In this document: positions 8,681 through 18,939 of the stretch, piece after piece | Layout: each line of letters begins with the position of its first letter | Numbering within the stretch: position 1 is the first letter of the stretch | Source: Pedobacter sp. BS3 | GTDB taxonomy: Bacteria > Bacteroidota > Bacteroidia > Sphingobacteriales > Sphingobacteriaceae | Direction: 5' to 3' | NCBI RefSeq assembly: GCF_008274585.1 | Contig: NZ_VTRT01000004.1 | Coordinates: forward strand, 310,001 to 374,000 | Length of the DNA: 64,000 nucleotides | Program-made: the position numbers and the translations under genes | The notes under the pieces: generated by a model | Seen by the model: the letters and a program-made list of their open reading frames with translations, nothing else | Databases searched by the model: none | What the model was told of the DNA's origin: nothing

Positions 8681-9244
8681 TTATTGAACGGAAATCCGTT
8701 TCACGATGGACTCGTTGCCAACCATAAGGCGAATAAAATAGACGCCGCTGTTGAGCTTGTTGGCAACATAGAAGGTGTTACTTTGCTCGCCGGCCGATAC
8801 CCGTTGTGATAACAGGGTGGTAATTTCATTGCCAAGCACATCCATTACCTTGATGGTAACATTGGCATTCCTGTTAACGTGATAGGAGAGGTTTAACAAA
8901 TCTGACACGGGATTAGGATAAACCTTAACGTTGCTGACTGTTTTATCGTCGGGTTGTAACAGGTTTTGTGGTGTGCTGTTGATAATAAGCGAAGAGCTTT
9001 TAAGCGTATTGGGATTGAACGGAATAAAACCGAATATAGAAGAAGTGATGCGGGTTAACAGAGGTCTGTTAGGCCGGGTATCTGATATTTTGCTGGTTGA
9101 TTTGGCAGACGACTGTTGTTTAATCTGCGATGAATCGCTCAATGTTGGAGCTACCGCTGCATACAAACTTATATTGCATAAAACTGTTATAGCAGCTAAT
9201 GCAACAGATACAGGGCCAAACAACTTAGAGTAAAGTTTTTTCAT
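8681..9244 (-). CDS. Short protein with a type IX secretion C-terminal sorting domain
   Basis: A 187-residue exported protein. Residues 1-30 are a signal peptide (MKKLYSKLFGPVSVALAAITVL). Residues 31-100 are a low-complexity Ser/Asn-rich stretch with no domain. The last 80 residues are a type A Por secretion-system sorting domain: VKVYPNPVSDLLNLSY, NVTIKVMDVLGNEI, LNSGVYFIRLMVGNESIVKRI. The domain directs export through the type IX system and is usually attached to a large cargo; here there is almost no cargo. A good promoter lies just upstream. The function of the mature part is unknown. Confidence 0.85.
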   Translation of the reverse strand: MKKLYSKLFGPVSVALAAITVLCNISLYAAVAPTLSDSSQIKQQSSAKSTSKISDTRPNRPLLTRITSSIFGFIPFNPNTLKSSSLIINSTPQNLLQPDDKTVSNVKVYPNPVSDLLNLSYHVNRNANVTIKVMDVLGNEITTLLSQRVSAGEQSNTFYVANKLNSGVYFIRLMVGNESIVKRISVQ

Positions 9245-9262
9245 CCAGTTTAAAATTCAATA

Positions 9263-9295
9263 CAAAAGTAATAATATTATATAGATAGTATCAAA
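9263..9295 (-). promoter_or_regulatory. Consensus promoter for the T9SS-sorted protein gene
   Basis: On the minus strand TTTG (9292-9295), a 21-nt spacer and TACTTTTG (9263-9270) match the Bacteroidota primary promoter exactly. The -7 box is 18 nt before the ATG at 9244, giving a leader of roughly 12 nt. Confidence 0.7.
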
Positions 9296-9381
9296 ATTTA
9301 CGCTTACTCTGATTAATAATTTAACAAAATTTAACATACATGGTTCGCAAAATTTATACCTTAAAAAAGGCTGAAAATCAA

Positions 9382-9412
9382 ATTGATTTATTGGTTATAA
9401 GGTGTACTTTTG
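9382..9412 (+). promoter_or_regulatory. Promoter for kup
   Basis: ATTG (9382-9385), 19 nt, then TACTTTTG (9405-9412), a perfect TAnnTTTG. It overlaps the longest possible kup start codon (TTG 9410), so that codon cannot be in the transcript. Confidence 0.65.
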
Positions 9413-9439
9413 TGCCCGTATTTAACGAACTGCTTAAAG

Positions 9440-11386
9440 GTGACTAATCATAAGGATTTACACAAGCTCTCATCTGCCGGTCTGCTTATTAGTTTAGGTA
9501 TTATTTATGGTGATATCGGTACATCGCCTTTATATGTTTTTAAAGCGATAATTGGTACCCAGGCTATAGCGGCAGATACCATATTGGGCGGCTTATCGTG
9601 TATTTTCTGGACGTTGACGTTGCAAACCACTGTTAAATATGTGATCATCACGCTCAGGGCGGATAATAAGGGTGAGGGTGGTATTTTTTCGCTGTTTTCG
9701 TTAGTGCGCAGAAAGGCAAAGTGGCTGATCTACCCGGCCATGATAGGTGGTTGTACGCTGCTGGCCGATGGTATGATTACGCCTCCGATAACGGTTTCGG
9801 CCGCTATTGAAGGTTTAAATGCCAAATATGCGGGTTTGCCTACGGTGCCTATTGTGGTAGCCATTATCACGGCGCTGTTTATCATACAGCAATTTGGTAC
9901 GTCGTTGGTTGGACGGGCATTTGGCCCCCTGATGTTCATCTGGTTTACCATGATGGCGATATTGGGCGGGGTTTACGTATTCCAGTTTCCATCTATTCTT
10001 AAAGCTATTAACCCGTATTATGCCGTTCATTTGCTGTCGGCCAAGCCAGGTTCGCTATTGATTTTAGGGGCTGTATTCCTGTGTACTACGGGAGCTGAGG
10101 CTTTGTATTCTGATTTGGGACATTGTGGCCGGTCTAATATTCGCATTAGCTGGATTTATGTAAAAACCTGCCTGCTGCTCAACTACATGGGACAGGGCGT
10201 ATGGCTATGGCAGCATCAGGGAAATACGCTTACCGCCGGCGTGGATAACCCATTTTATGCGCTTATGCCCGACTGGTTCCTGATGTTTGGTATCGCTATT
10301 GCTACTATTGCGGCTATTATTGCCAGCCAGGCAATGGTAACCGGGTCGTTTACGTTGATTTCGGAAGCTGTCCGGCTTAATTTATGGCCGAAAGTTAAAA
10401 TTAACTATCCGTCAGACCAGAAAGGTCAATTATATGTGCCTTCCATTAACTGGATATTATGGTTGGGCTGTATCGTGGTGATCCTTATTTTTAGGAAGTC
10501 GGGTAATATGGAAGGCGCTTATGGATTAGCCATTAACATGACTTTCCTGATGACTACGATTTTAGTCTCTGTATATCTTAAGCGTAAAAAGTTCCCGAAC
10601 TATCTTATCGCCCTGTTTTTAATTGTCTACCTGAGCATTGAGTCTACGTTTTTTGTAGCCAATATGTCTAAACTGCTGCATGGCGGCTGGTTTACCATCC
10701 TGTTAAGCGGAGTTTTGTTTTCGGTGATGTGGACATGGGCATCGGCACGCCGGATAAAGAACCGGTATGTAAAGTTTGTTGAGATAGAAGATTATTATCC
10801 TATCATCAGCGAGCTGAGCGAAGATACTTCGGTGCCTAAATATGCTTCGCAACTGGTATATCTTACCAGCGCCAATTTCAAGTCGGAAATAGAATCAAAA
10901 ATCATGTATTCTATTTTGCAGAAAAAGCCCAAGCGTGCCGATGTGTATTGGCTGGTGCATGTGGATGTAATGGATGAGCCATATACCCGTGAATATATTG
11001 TTGACGAGCTTATTCCCAATAAGCTTATCCGGATAGATTTTAAGCTCGGGTTCAGGGTTGAGCAGCGTATCAACCTGCTATTCAGGCTGGTGGTTGAAGA
11101 GCTGGTGAAAAACGGCGAGGTAGATATTACCAGTCGTTATGCTTCGCTGAACAAGTATAAAATAGTAGGCGATTTCCGGTTTGTTGTACTGGAGAAAATC
11201 CTGTCGCGGTCAAACAAATTAAATTTGATAGAGCGCTTTATTATGGATTACTATTTTATTTTGCGTCATTTCAGCTTGTCGGAAGAGCGGGGTTTTGGCT
11301 TAGACCTGAGCTTTGTTACAGTAGAGCAGGTTCCGTTGATTGTAACCACTACAGAGAACGTAAAACTGAATCGGATACGGATTTAG
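9440..11386 (+). CDS. kup: Low-affinity potassium transporter Kup
   Basis: An inner-membrane K+/H+ symporter of the KUP/HAK/KT family, about 648 residues. The hallmark N-terminal motif LGIIYGDIGTSPLYVFKAI is present, followed by about 12 hydrophobic segments (for example GGCTLLADGMITPPITVSAAIEGL in the loop/TM region) to about residue 450, and a hydrophilic cytosolic C-terminal domain of about 190 residues. The length is usual for the family. GTG 9440 (VTNHKDLHKLSSAG) is chosen as start because the upstream in-frame TTG lies in the -7 promoter box. It stands alone, flanked by divergent and repeat-rich DNA. Confidence 0.93.
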   Translation: MTNHKDLHKLSSAGLLISLGIIYGDIGTSPLYVFKAIIGTQAIAADTILGGLSCIFWTLTLQTTVKYVIITLRADNKGEGGIFSLFSLVRRKAKWLIYPAMIGGCTLLADGMITPPITVSAAIEGLNAKYAGLPTVPIVVAIITALFIIQQFGTSLVGRAFGPLMFIWFTMMAILGGVYVFQFPSILKAINPYYAVHLLSAKPGSLLILGAVFLCTTGAEALYSDLGHCGRSNIRISWIYVKTCLLLNYMGQGVWLWQHQGNTLTAGVDNPFYALMPDWFLMFGIAIATIAAIIASQAMVTGSFTLISEAVRLNLWPKVKINYPSDQKGQLYVPSINWILWLGCIVVILIFRKSGNMEGAYGLAINMTFLMTTILVSVYLKRKKFPNYLIALFLIVYLSIESTFFVANMSKLLHGGWFTILLSGVLFSVMWTWASARRIKNRYVKFVEIEDYYPIISELSEDTSVPKYASQLVYLTSANFKSEIESKIMYSILQKKPKRADVYWLVHVDVMDEPYTREYIVDELIPNKLIRIDFKLGFRVEQRINLLFRLVVEELVKNGEVDITSRYASLNKYKIVGDFRFVVLEKILSRSNKLNLIERFIMDYYFILRHFSLSEERGFGLDLSFVTVEQVPLIVTTTENVKLNRIRI

Positions 11387-12074
11387 AGAGCCCACCCCGA
11401 CTCTCTCTAGGGGAGCTATCGTGCGTACACATCCTATCACTCTTAGCTATGAATCCGTTGTTATGTATGCGGTATGCCTACTAAGCAAATCGTCAGGTTA
11501 CTTTGATAAAAGTAAGAGATTTTCCGAAGTACGCCGTCAATCCCCAAGAGCCGGACAAATCAAAAAAACAGTTGCAGAATAGTATCTTTAGCACAGCCAA
11601 GCCTTAAACGTAGTGGTTTTGTGAACAAGTTTGCATAAAGCGTTCGATCTGTACTAACGAACAAAACGAAGCGCCGCTGTTTTTTTGATGAGCGTAGGCT
11701 ATGTGGATAAAGGCTCCTAGTGGGATTGACAAGCATTTTTGCCTACTTTTTGATGCCTCAAAAGTAGGATGCCCCGCGGTATAGAGCGAAATAATATTTG
11801 TGTCCACACGATAGCTAAGGGAGGGAGCAGGGCAGTGTTCTTCTGTCTTGTCTCTTGCTTCTATTCTCTTGTTTAGCCTCACCCCCAACCCTTATCCGAA
11901 GGAAAGGGGAGGCCGGCAGTGCTTCTACCTTGTTTCTTACTTCTATGCTCTTGTTTCTCACTATTGCTTTCTGACTTTCCCGACTTCCGGACTGTTCGCC
12001 ATAGGCTATGAACCATGAACTATCAGCCACATGTATCTTCCTAATTTCAATTTCCAGTTTTCATAAATTATTTC
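11387..12074. repeat. Repeat-rich intergenic region between kup and guaB
   Basis: About 690 bp without a credible gene. It begins with a TAGAGAG/CTCTCTCTA hairpin (11384-11409), then a 404-bp element with terminal inverted repeats (listed separately). Next are two imperfect copies of a GGCAGTG...CTCTTGTTT unit (about 11830-11875 and 11913-11957), a Bacteroidota-style CCTCACCCCCAACCC stretch, and a segment at 11968-12030 that recurs inverted at 18983-19037. Small frames here (11604-11888, 11815-12030) are translations of repeats. Confidence 0.6.
11414..11817. mobile_element. MITE-like non-coding element with 18-bp terminal inverted repeats
   Basis: The left end AGCTATCGTGCGTACACA (11414-11431) and the right end (11800-11817, reverse complement AGCTATCGTGTGGACACA) match at 16 of 18 positions. 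The 404-bp interior has no ORF of note but contains a 10-bp-arm hairpin, CCTACTTTTT/AAAAAGTAGG (11742-11769). The form suggests a non-autonomous transposable element, but no target-site duplication was identified, so the mobile interpretation is inference. Confidence 0.45.
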
Positions 12075-12082
12075 TATCTTTG
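12075..12082 (+). promoter_or_regulatory. -7 promoter element for guaB
   Basis: TATCTTTG is a perfect TAnnTTTG, 33 nt before the guaB ATG. The matching -33 box is weak (TTTC at 12051-12054, 20-nt spacer). Confidence 0.5.
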
Positions 12083-12103
12083 CCCGGCAAATAATAGTTC
12101 TAA

Positions 12104-13591
<1,488 letters not shown>

Positions 13592-13712
13592 GATAATGAG
13601 AGGATGACCTTGTGGAAAGAGTGATGCATAAGGTTTCAAGGAACTTTCCATATTCAAAGTAGAAAACTCTCAGAGCCTGTTAAAATTTCAAAAATTTCAC
13701 AGGCTTTAATGA

Positions 13713-13736
13713 ATGGACGGTGAAGACACCGTCCAT
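13713..13736. terminator. Perfect 10-bp hairpin between guaB and the convergent SDR gene
   Basis: ATGGACGGTG-AAGA-CACCGTCCAT is a perfect stem with a 4-nt loop, 122 bp after the guaB stop and 152 bp from the SDR stop. It lacks a T-run on either side, so it may be a REP-like structure rather than a classical terminator. Confidence 0.45.
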
Positions 13737-13887
13737 GGCTTCCTGCCCCGGATGACGGGAGCTTTTTGGTCAGCCCCGGCTTCCCGACAAGCATCCGGTT
13801 TGTTATATCTCTGTTGTCAATTCGCTGAAAATCAGCGATATGGCAAGAAAAGCTGTGCAAAGGCGCCGGGTTGTCCTGCCATCATCC

Positions 13888-14592
13888 TTATGGCGTACTC
13901 ACCGCTACCGGCAGGATCTTCCCGTTGTAAAACTTATGCCCGGTCAGGGCGAAATCGGCAATATATTTGCCCATCTCAAAAGCCAGTACCGGCGATTGAA
14001 ATCCGGGGAAGGCAAGCTCCAGCATCTCTGTTTGTGCTGAGCCTAAAGCCAGGCAGTTCACCTTGATCTTCCGGTCGGCAAGCTCATAGGCCAGGCACTC
14101 GGTTAAGGTATGCAAAGCGGCCTTACTGGCCGAATAAGCCGATAAGCCCGGGAATTTTACGCTGCCCTGGAAACCACCCATACTGCCTATATTTACAATA
14201 TGTCCGCCTTCGTTGATCAGGGGCAGCAGGTTCTGGATCATTTTTACATGCCCTAAAAAATTGCTTTGCAGCATTTCGGCAAAGTCGATCTGTGTGGTTT
14301 CGGTAAACGGCTTATTAGCAAGCAAACCGGCATTATTGATCAAAATATCTACCGGGCCCAGGTACTGCTTCACAAAAGGGATAAGTCCTTCGGCATAATC
14401 GTCGTGAACAATATCAAACTTAGCAGGAAACAGGCTGCAATCCGGGTTCAGACCTTTGGCAATTTCATACAGGCGTTGCAGCTTGTTTTCAGACCTTGCC
14501 AGGGCAACTACGTGATTATCATTATCCATAATCAGGTCAAGCACCGCCTCAAAACCTACACCACTACTTGCCCCGCTAATTACAATATTCAT
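13888..14592 (-). CDS. Short-chain dehydrogenase/reductase
   Basis: A 234-residue NAD(P)-dependent oxidoreductase of the classical SDR family. The nucleotide-binding motif is SGASSGVG near the N-terminus (normally TGxxxGIG), followed by ILINNAGLL, the catalytic Ser in IVNIGSMGG and YSASKAAL with the catalytic Tyr and Lys. The C-terminal LALGSAQTEML follows the usual substrate-loop position. The substrate cannot be inferred. It is followed on the same strand only by the hairpin region; the Mpo1-like gene precedes it by 71 bp and could be cotranscribed. Confidence 0.9.
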   Translation of the reverse strand: MNIVISGASSGVGFEAVLDLIMDNDNHVVALARSENKLQRLYEIAKGLNPDCSLFPAKFDIVHDDYAEGLIPFVKQYLGPVDILINNAGLLANKPFTETTQIDFAEMLQSNFLGHVKMIQNLLPLINEGGHIVNIGSMGGFQGSVKFPGLSAYSASKAALHTLTECLAYELADRKIKVNCLALGSAQTEMLELAFPGFQSPVLAFEMGKYIADFALTGHKFYNGKILPVAVSTP

Positions 14593-14663
14593 GTTGTACG
14601 ATAATTAATTATTTAATTCTTACTGTTTTAACAGCTGCACTGTCAGCCGGTTTTAAAATAGCA

Positions 14664-15170
14664 TTAATACCTGATGCCAAGCCGTTTAAAAATAAAATGC
14701 AGCAGCCAAAGCGGCCCGATCAGCAGAAACCGGAGGTCATCAAAAAACGATGGCTTTTTCCCTTCAATTTTGTGTCCGGCAAACTGCCCGATCCACGATA
14801 GTGCAAAAATAATCAGGCAGCTTATCCACATCGGCGGCCAGCCCTGGTTTTCGTGCAGCTTTTCCAACCCTACAATACCGGCAGAAGCCACCATCAGGAA
14901 GATCAGCATAATATACGATAGTACCGGCGATAAACGGTAGTAATAGTACACAACCGCCGCCAGCAGGAACGATGCCCAGTTAATAAAACCGTTATAACGT
15001 CCTAAAAAATCCAGGTGAGGAAAAGGGATGGCCCACACCAATCCAAACAGGCTGAAAACAATCATCGGAACACAGATCCAGTGGATCAGCTTATTAACAG
15101 GATGTTGGTGGGCCGCCGCATATTGTTCAAAATAAGTATCTATCGGCCGTTTTTGTTCGGTTTTTGCCAT
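14664..15170 (-). CDS. Mpo1-like (DUF962) membrane protein
   Basis: A 168-residue integral membrane protein of the DUF962/Mpo1 family. Conserved features are the N-terminal YFEQYAAAHQHPVNKLIHWICVP, where the HPVN and H residues are the iron ligands in Mpo1, and the C-terminal GHKIEGKKPSFFDDLRFLLIGPLWLL. Four to five hydrophobic segments lie between. Yeast Mpo1 is an Fe2+-dependent dioxygenase that alpha-oxidises 2-hydroxy fatty acids; the bacterial role is not settled. A -7-like TACTTTTA with TTG 21 nt further up lies only 4 nt before the ATG, hinting at a leaderless transcript. Confidence 0.88.
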   Translation of the reverse strand: MAKTEQKRPIDTYFEQYAAAHQHPVNKLIHWICVPMIVFSLFGLVWAIPFPHLDFLGRYNGFINWASFLLAAVVYYYYRLSPVLSYIMLIFLMVASAGIVGLEKLHENQGWPPMWISCLIIFALSWIGQFAGHKIEGKKPSFFDDLRFLLIGPLWLLHFIFKRLGIRY

Positions 15171-15174
15171 GCCC

Positions 15175-15206
15175 TAAAAGTACATAAAAGGGCCAATGCC
15201 TGTCAA
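15175..15206 (-). promoter_or_regulatory. Probable promoter of the Mpo1-like gene
   Basis: On the minus strand TTG, 21 nt, then TACTTTTA (15175-15182), one mismatch from TAnnTTTG. Only 4 nt separate it from the start codon. Confidence 0.4.
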
Positions 15207-15298
15207 TAATTATTTACCGGGGCCAAATGCCGGAAAATGTGACGAATTAAGAAGGTATAATTGAAACAATTAACCGGTAAAAGCCGGCTGGTATCCGG

Positions 15299-15306
15299 TA
15301 ATTTTG
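15299..15306 (+). promoter_or_regulatory. -7 promoter element for the esterase gene
   Basis: TAATTTTG fits TAnnTTTG and lies 23 nt before the ATG at 15330. No good -33 box is seen. It argues against translation starting at the upstream in-frame TTG 15261. Confidence 0.4.
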
Positions 15307-15329
15307 AACCGTACCTAATTATAACGAAT

Positions 15330-16742
15330 ATGACCAGATACCCACTACCGCTTTACATCATTTTATTACTGTTGTTTCCTGTTCTTTTACGTGCCCGTGT
15401 TAAGCTGCCGGCATTTATTGGCGATAATATGGTTTTACAGCAGCAATCGCAGGCAAAGCTATGGGGATGGAGCAAAGCCAACAGCACTGTAAATATTGAA
15501 ACTTCGTGGGATCATAAACGATACAAGGCAACGTCTGACACAAAAGGTAGCTGGACTGTCAAGGTATCTACACCCATTGCGGGAGGCCCTTACAACATCA
15601 CGTTTAATGATGGTGAAACCTTAACGCTCAGCAATGTGATGATAGGCGAGGTCTGGTTCTGTTCCGGCCAGTCGAATATGGGAATGCCCCTGGCCGGAAA
15701 TTCTTCGCCCATTTTAAATGGCAATGAAATTATCCTGAATGCCGATAATAACAACCTCCGCCTGTTTAGCGCCGGATTGGCCGCAACACTATCGCCTCAA
15801 ACAGATTGCAAAGGCCAGTGGAACGTATCCACATCAGAAACTGCAAGAAATTTCAGCGCCATAGCTTATCAATATGGCGATATGCTGCAAAAAAAACTGC
15901 ATGTGCCTGTTGGCCTGATCGTATCCAGCAGCGGCGGCACCATGATCGAATCGTGGATGAGCAAAACCAGCCTGGCCGGCTTTCCGCAGGTAACTATCCC
16001 AACCAATATTGATACCGTTAAACGGCCAAATAAGCTCCCGACCACCCTGTTTAACGGCATGATAGTGCCCTTTATCGGCTTCAACATCAAAGGGTTTATC
16101 TGGTACCAGGGCGAAAGTAACCGCCACGAGCCGCAACTTTACGGAAAGCTTTTCCCGGCTATGGTTGCCGACTGGCGCAAGCGGTGGCAAATGGGCGACC
16201 TGCCATTTTATTATGTGCAAATTGCGCCTTTTGGCTCTAAAGATAAAACCCGGAGCGGCCCGCTTTTACGCGAAGCCCAGTTAAAGGCCATGAGCCTCAT
16301 TCCCAACTCGGGCATGGCGTCGGCTTTGGATGTAGGCATGGAAAAGGACATCCATTATATGGATAAAACCACTCCTGCGCACCGGCTGGGATACTGGGCG
16401 CTGGGCAACACGTACGGCATAAAAGGCATTGGCTATCGGGCGCCTATGCTTAAAAACATGACCGTAAAAGGCAACGAAGTTCTGTTGAGCTTTGACAATG
16501 CCCCCTATCTCACTTCGTTCAGAAAACCGTTAACCCTGTTTGAAGTGGCTGGCAGCGATAAGAAATTTTACCCGGCGCAGGCTACCATAAAAGGCAACCA
16601 GGTAACCGTAAAAAGCGACCAGGTTAGCGCACCGGTGGCGGTACGTTATGCGTTCAAAGAATTTGTTGTGGCCGAGCTGTACAATAACGACGGCATACCG
16701 GCATCTTCATTCAGAACAGACAACTGGGACGAGGTACGGTAA
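15330..16742 (+). CDS. Sialate O-acetylesterase-like SGNH esterase
   Basis: A secreted carbohydrate acetylesterase of about 470 residues. ATG 15330 gives a clean signal peptide (MTRYPLPLYIILLLLFPVLL); the 69-nt in-frame extension to TTG 15261 does not. The mature protein starts with LPAFIGDNMVLQQ, typical of this family. The SGNH blocks are GEVWFCSGQSNMGMPL (nucleophile Ser), IWYQGESN, and the C-terminal Asp/His in EKDIHYMDKTTPAHRLG. Relatives remove acetyl groups from sialic acid or from plant and bacterial polysaccharides. It lies 2.7 kb before the polysaccharide locus with the VWA gene between, so participation there is possible but unproven. Confidence 0.85.
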   Translation: MTRYPLPLYIILLLLFPVLLRARVKLPAFIGDNMVLQQQSQAKLWGWSKANSTVNIETSWDHKRYKATSDTKGSWTVKVSTPIAGGPYNITFNDGETLTLSNVMIGEVWFCSGQSNMGMPLAGNSSPILNGNEIILNADNNNLRLFSAGLAATLSPQTDCKGQWNVSTSETARNFSAIAYQYGDMLQKKLHVPVGLIVSSSGGTMIESWMSKTSLAGFPQVTIPTNIDTVKRPNKLPTTLFNGMIVPFIGFNIKGFIWYQGESNRHEPQLYGKLFPAMVADWRKRWQMGDLPFYYVQIAPFGSKDKTRSGPLLREAQLKAMSLIPNSGMASALDVGMEKDIHYMDKTTPAHRLGYWALGNTYGIKGIGYRAPMLKNMTVKGNEVLLSFDNAPYLTSFRKPLTLFEVAGSDKKFYPAQATIKGNQVTVKSDQVSAPVAVRYAFKEFVVAELYNNDGIPASSFRTDNWDEVR

Positions 16743-16857
16743 AAAGCCTTGTTTGCACATTTTTAAAATAACTGTGTAAAACCATCAGCAGGTTCACATA
16801 TTTTATTGTTCGGCATCCGTATTTTTCAATAAAAGTGGCATATTTACGTTTTGTAGT

Positions 16858-18939
16858 ATGCCGTTTTTATTGAATATCCTTTTTAGCTCGTTCCACTTTT
16901 TCTGGCTGTTGTTAAGTCTGCTGCTTGGAGCGCTTTATGCCTGGCTGCTTTACAAACCGCTCGGTAAGCTGCGTTTAACGTACAGCCTTTTTGCCCTGCG
17001 ATGCATTACTGTTGCGGCATTATTCTTTTTATTGTCTGCCCCGCTGATTAACCGCATTAGCCGCAGCGTAGAAAAGCCCCTTATTATTCTTGCGCAGGAT
17101 AATTCTTCGTCCATAAAAATAAGTCCGGCCAAGGGCTTTGATTTCGGCGTCTATAAAAATGCACTTAATAAGCTGCAGCAGGCGCTGGCTGAGGATTACG
17201 AGGTAAAAACCGTTTCATTCGGTTCGAAGGTAAATCCGGGTCTTCGTTTCGCTTATAATGAGCCGTCAACCGATATAGCTGCCGTTTTCAAAACAGTAAC
17301 CGGCCAGTTCTCGGGCCGCAATATCGGGGCGGTTATCCTGGCTTCGGATGGTATTTACAATACCGGCGACAACCCGGTTTATCTTGCCCGGCAAAACAAA
17401 TTCCCGGTTTATACCATCGCCCTGGGCGATACCATACCCAAACGGGATGTGGTGATCAGCACTATTAATTATAACCGCATTGTTTACCTGGACAATAAGT
17501 TTGAGGTTGAGGTATTTATTGACGCGTACCAGTGTGCCGGTCAATCCACAAACCTTACCATAGCCGATAGCTCGGGCGTAATATTCAGCAAACCGGTTGC
17601 TATTTCGTCAGGGAGCTACCACACCATTATCCGCACGGCTTTGCCGGCAAAGAAAAAAGGGATTCAGAAATTCACATTCAGGCTATCGCCGGTTAGCGGA
17701 GAGCTTTCTGCCGAAAATAACACACAACATATTTTTGTGGATGTGCTGGACGACAGGCAGAATATCCTGATCATTGCCAATGCTCCGCATCCGGATATCT
17801 CGGCCCTGAAGCAATCCATTGAATCTAACAAAGGTTACGAGGTGAAAACCACGCTGGCGGCCGATGTCAAGCCACAAGATATTGCCAAGGCCGGGTTGAT
17901 TATCCTGCATCAGCTGCCATCGCAAACGCAAGCAGCTCAGGATATTTTTAAGGCCGTTCAACATAAGCCCTGCTGGTTTATTTTAGGTGCGCAAAGCGAT
18001 GTAAACCGGTTCTCGCAAATGCAGCATGCATTGAGTATTTCGGGGAATAATACCGTTCAGGAAACTACGGCCAGGCCCAATACAGGATTTTTCACCTTTG
18101 CGGTATCTGACAGCACACTCGGCAAAATTCAAAATTTTGCACCGCTTACTGCCCCTTTCGGGAATTACACGCCGAAGGCACAAAGTACGGTTTTGCTGAA
18201 CCAGCAGGTTGGGAAAATTGTGACAGCGAATCCATTATTATTATTTTCGGATGAAAATCAACGTAAAATCGCGGTTTTAACGGGCGAGGGCATTTGGCGC
18301 TGGCGTCTAAACGATTTCGCCGAGCATAACAATCACGATGCTGTGAATGAGCTGGTTTCTAAAATCATCCAGTATTTATCTGCCCGCGATGACCAACGGA
18401 AATTCAGGGTTTATCCCACACAAAACGCTTTCCCCGAAAACTTGCCCGTACAGTTTAACGCCGAATTGTATACCGATGCTTACCAGCTAATTAACACCCC
18501 GGAGGTTAGCCTGACGGTAAAAAACAAGCAAAATAAAACCTATAATTACCTGTTTACACGCAACCAGAATGCTTATGTGCTTAACGCGGGCACCTTACCT
18601 GCGGGCGAATACACGTTCAGTGCTGCTACACAACTGGCCAATCATAAGCTTACCGCAAGCGGTCGCTTTATTGTGGAGCAGCAACTGGCAGAATTGCAGC
18701 AAACAACCGCCAATCACCAGTTATTATTTCAGTTAGCACAAGCTACGGGTGGCAGTATGCTTTATCCTGGTAAGATAGCCCAATTGCCTGAACTGCTGAA
18801 AAAGAACGAGCTGATCAAATCGGTAAGTTACGAGGACAAACGCTATGAGGATATGATCAACCTGAAAGCGGTCGCTATCCTGCTGCTCCTGTTATTATCT
18901 GCCGAATGGTTTTTACGCAAGCGTAACGGGGAGGTCTGA
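16858..18939 (+). CDS. VWA-domain membrane protein
   Basis: A 693-residue membrane-anchored protein. Two N-terminal membrane segments (FFWLLLSLLLGALYAWLL and CITVAALFFLLSAPLI) precede a von Willebrand A-like domain with an intact-looking metal site: DNSSS (the DxSxS motif) at about residues 80-84 and LASDGIYNTGD further on. A second alpha/beta domain follows (NILIIANAPHPDI ... WFILGAQSD), then a beta-rich part and a C-terminal membrane helix (AVAILLLLLLSAEWFL). The architecture resembles Bacteroidota BatA/BatB-related proteins and the larger VWA proteins found with MoxR systems, but no MoxR gene is nearby. The function is unknown. Confidence 0.8.
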   Translation: MPFLLNILFSSFHFFWLLLSLLLGALYAWLLYKPLGKLRLTYSLFALRCITVAALFFLLSAPLINRISRSVEKPLIILAQDNSSSIKISPAKGFDFGVYKNALNKLQQALAEDYEVKTVSFGSKVNPGLRFAYNEPSTDIAAVFKTVTGQFSGRNIGAVILASDGIYNTGDNPVYLARQNKFPVYTIALGDTIPKRDVVISTINYNRIVYLDNKFEVEVFIDAYQCAGQSTNLTIADSSGVIFSKPVAISSGSYHTIIRTALPAKKKGIQKFTFRLSPVSGELSAENNTQHIFVDVLDDRQNILIIANAPHPDISALKQSIESNKGYEVKTTLAADVKPQDIAKAGLIILHQLPSQTQAAQDIFKAVQHKPCWFILGAQSDVNRFSQMQHALSISGNNTVQETTARPNTGFFTFAVSDSTLGKIQNFAPLTAPFGNYTPKAQSTVLLNQQVGKIVTANPLLLFSDENQRKIAVLTGEGIWRWRLNDFAEHNNHDAVNELVSKIIQYLSARDDQRKFRVYPTQNAFPENLPVQFNAELYTDAYQLINTPEVSLTVKNKQNKTYNYLFTRNQNAYVLNAGTLPAGEYTFSAATQLANHKLTASGRFIVEQQLAELQQTTANHQLLFQLAQATGGSMLYPGKIAQLPELLKKNELIKSVSYEDKRYEDMINLKAVAILLLLLLSAEWFLRKRNGEV

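Noticed and set aside
11604-12030. Small ORFs in the kup-guaB gap
   Set aside because: They are translations of repeat DNA with no domain and no start signals.
13713-14066. ORF antisense to the SDR gene
   Set aside because: Shadow of a well-supported gene; no protein family recognised and it begins in a hairpin.
15330-18939. Membership of the esterase and VWA genes in the polysaccharide locus
   Set aside because: The VWA gene is not a carbohydrate gene, and a 514-bp repeat-rich gap separates both from susC 1, so they were left outside the locus.
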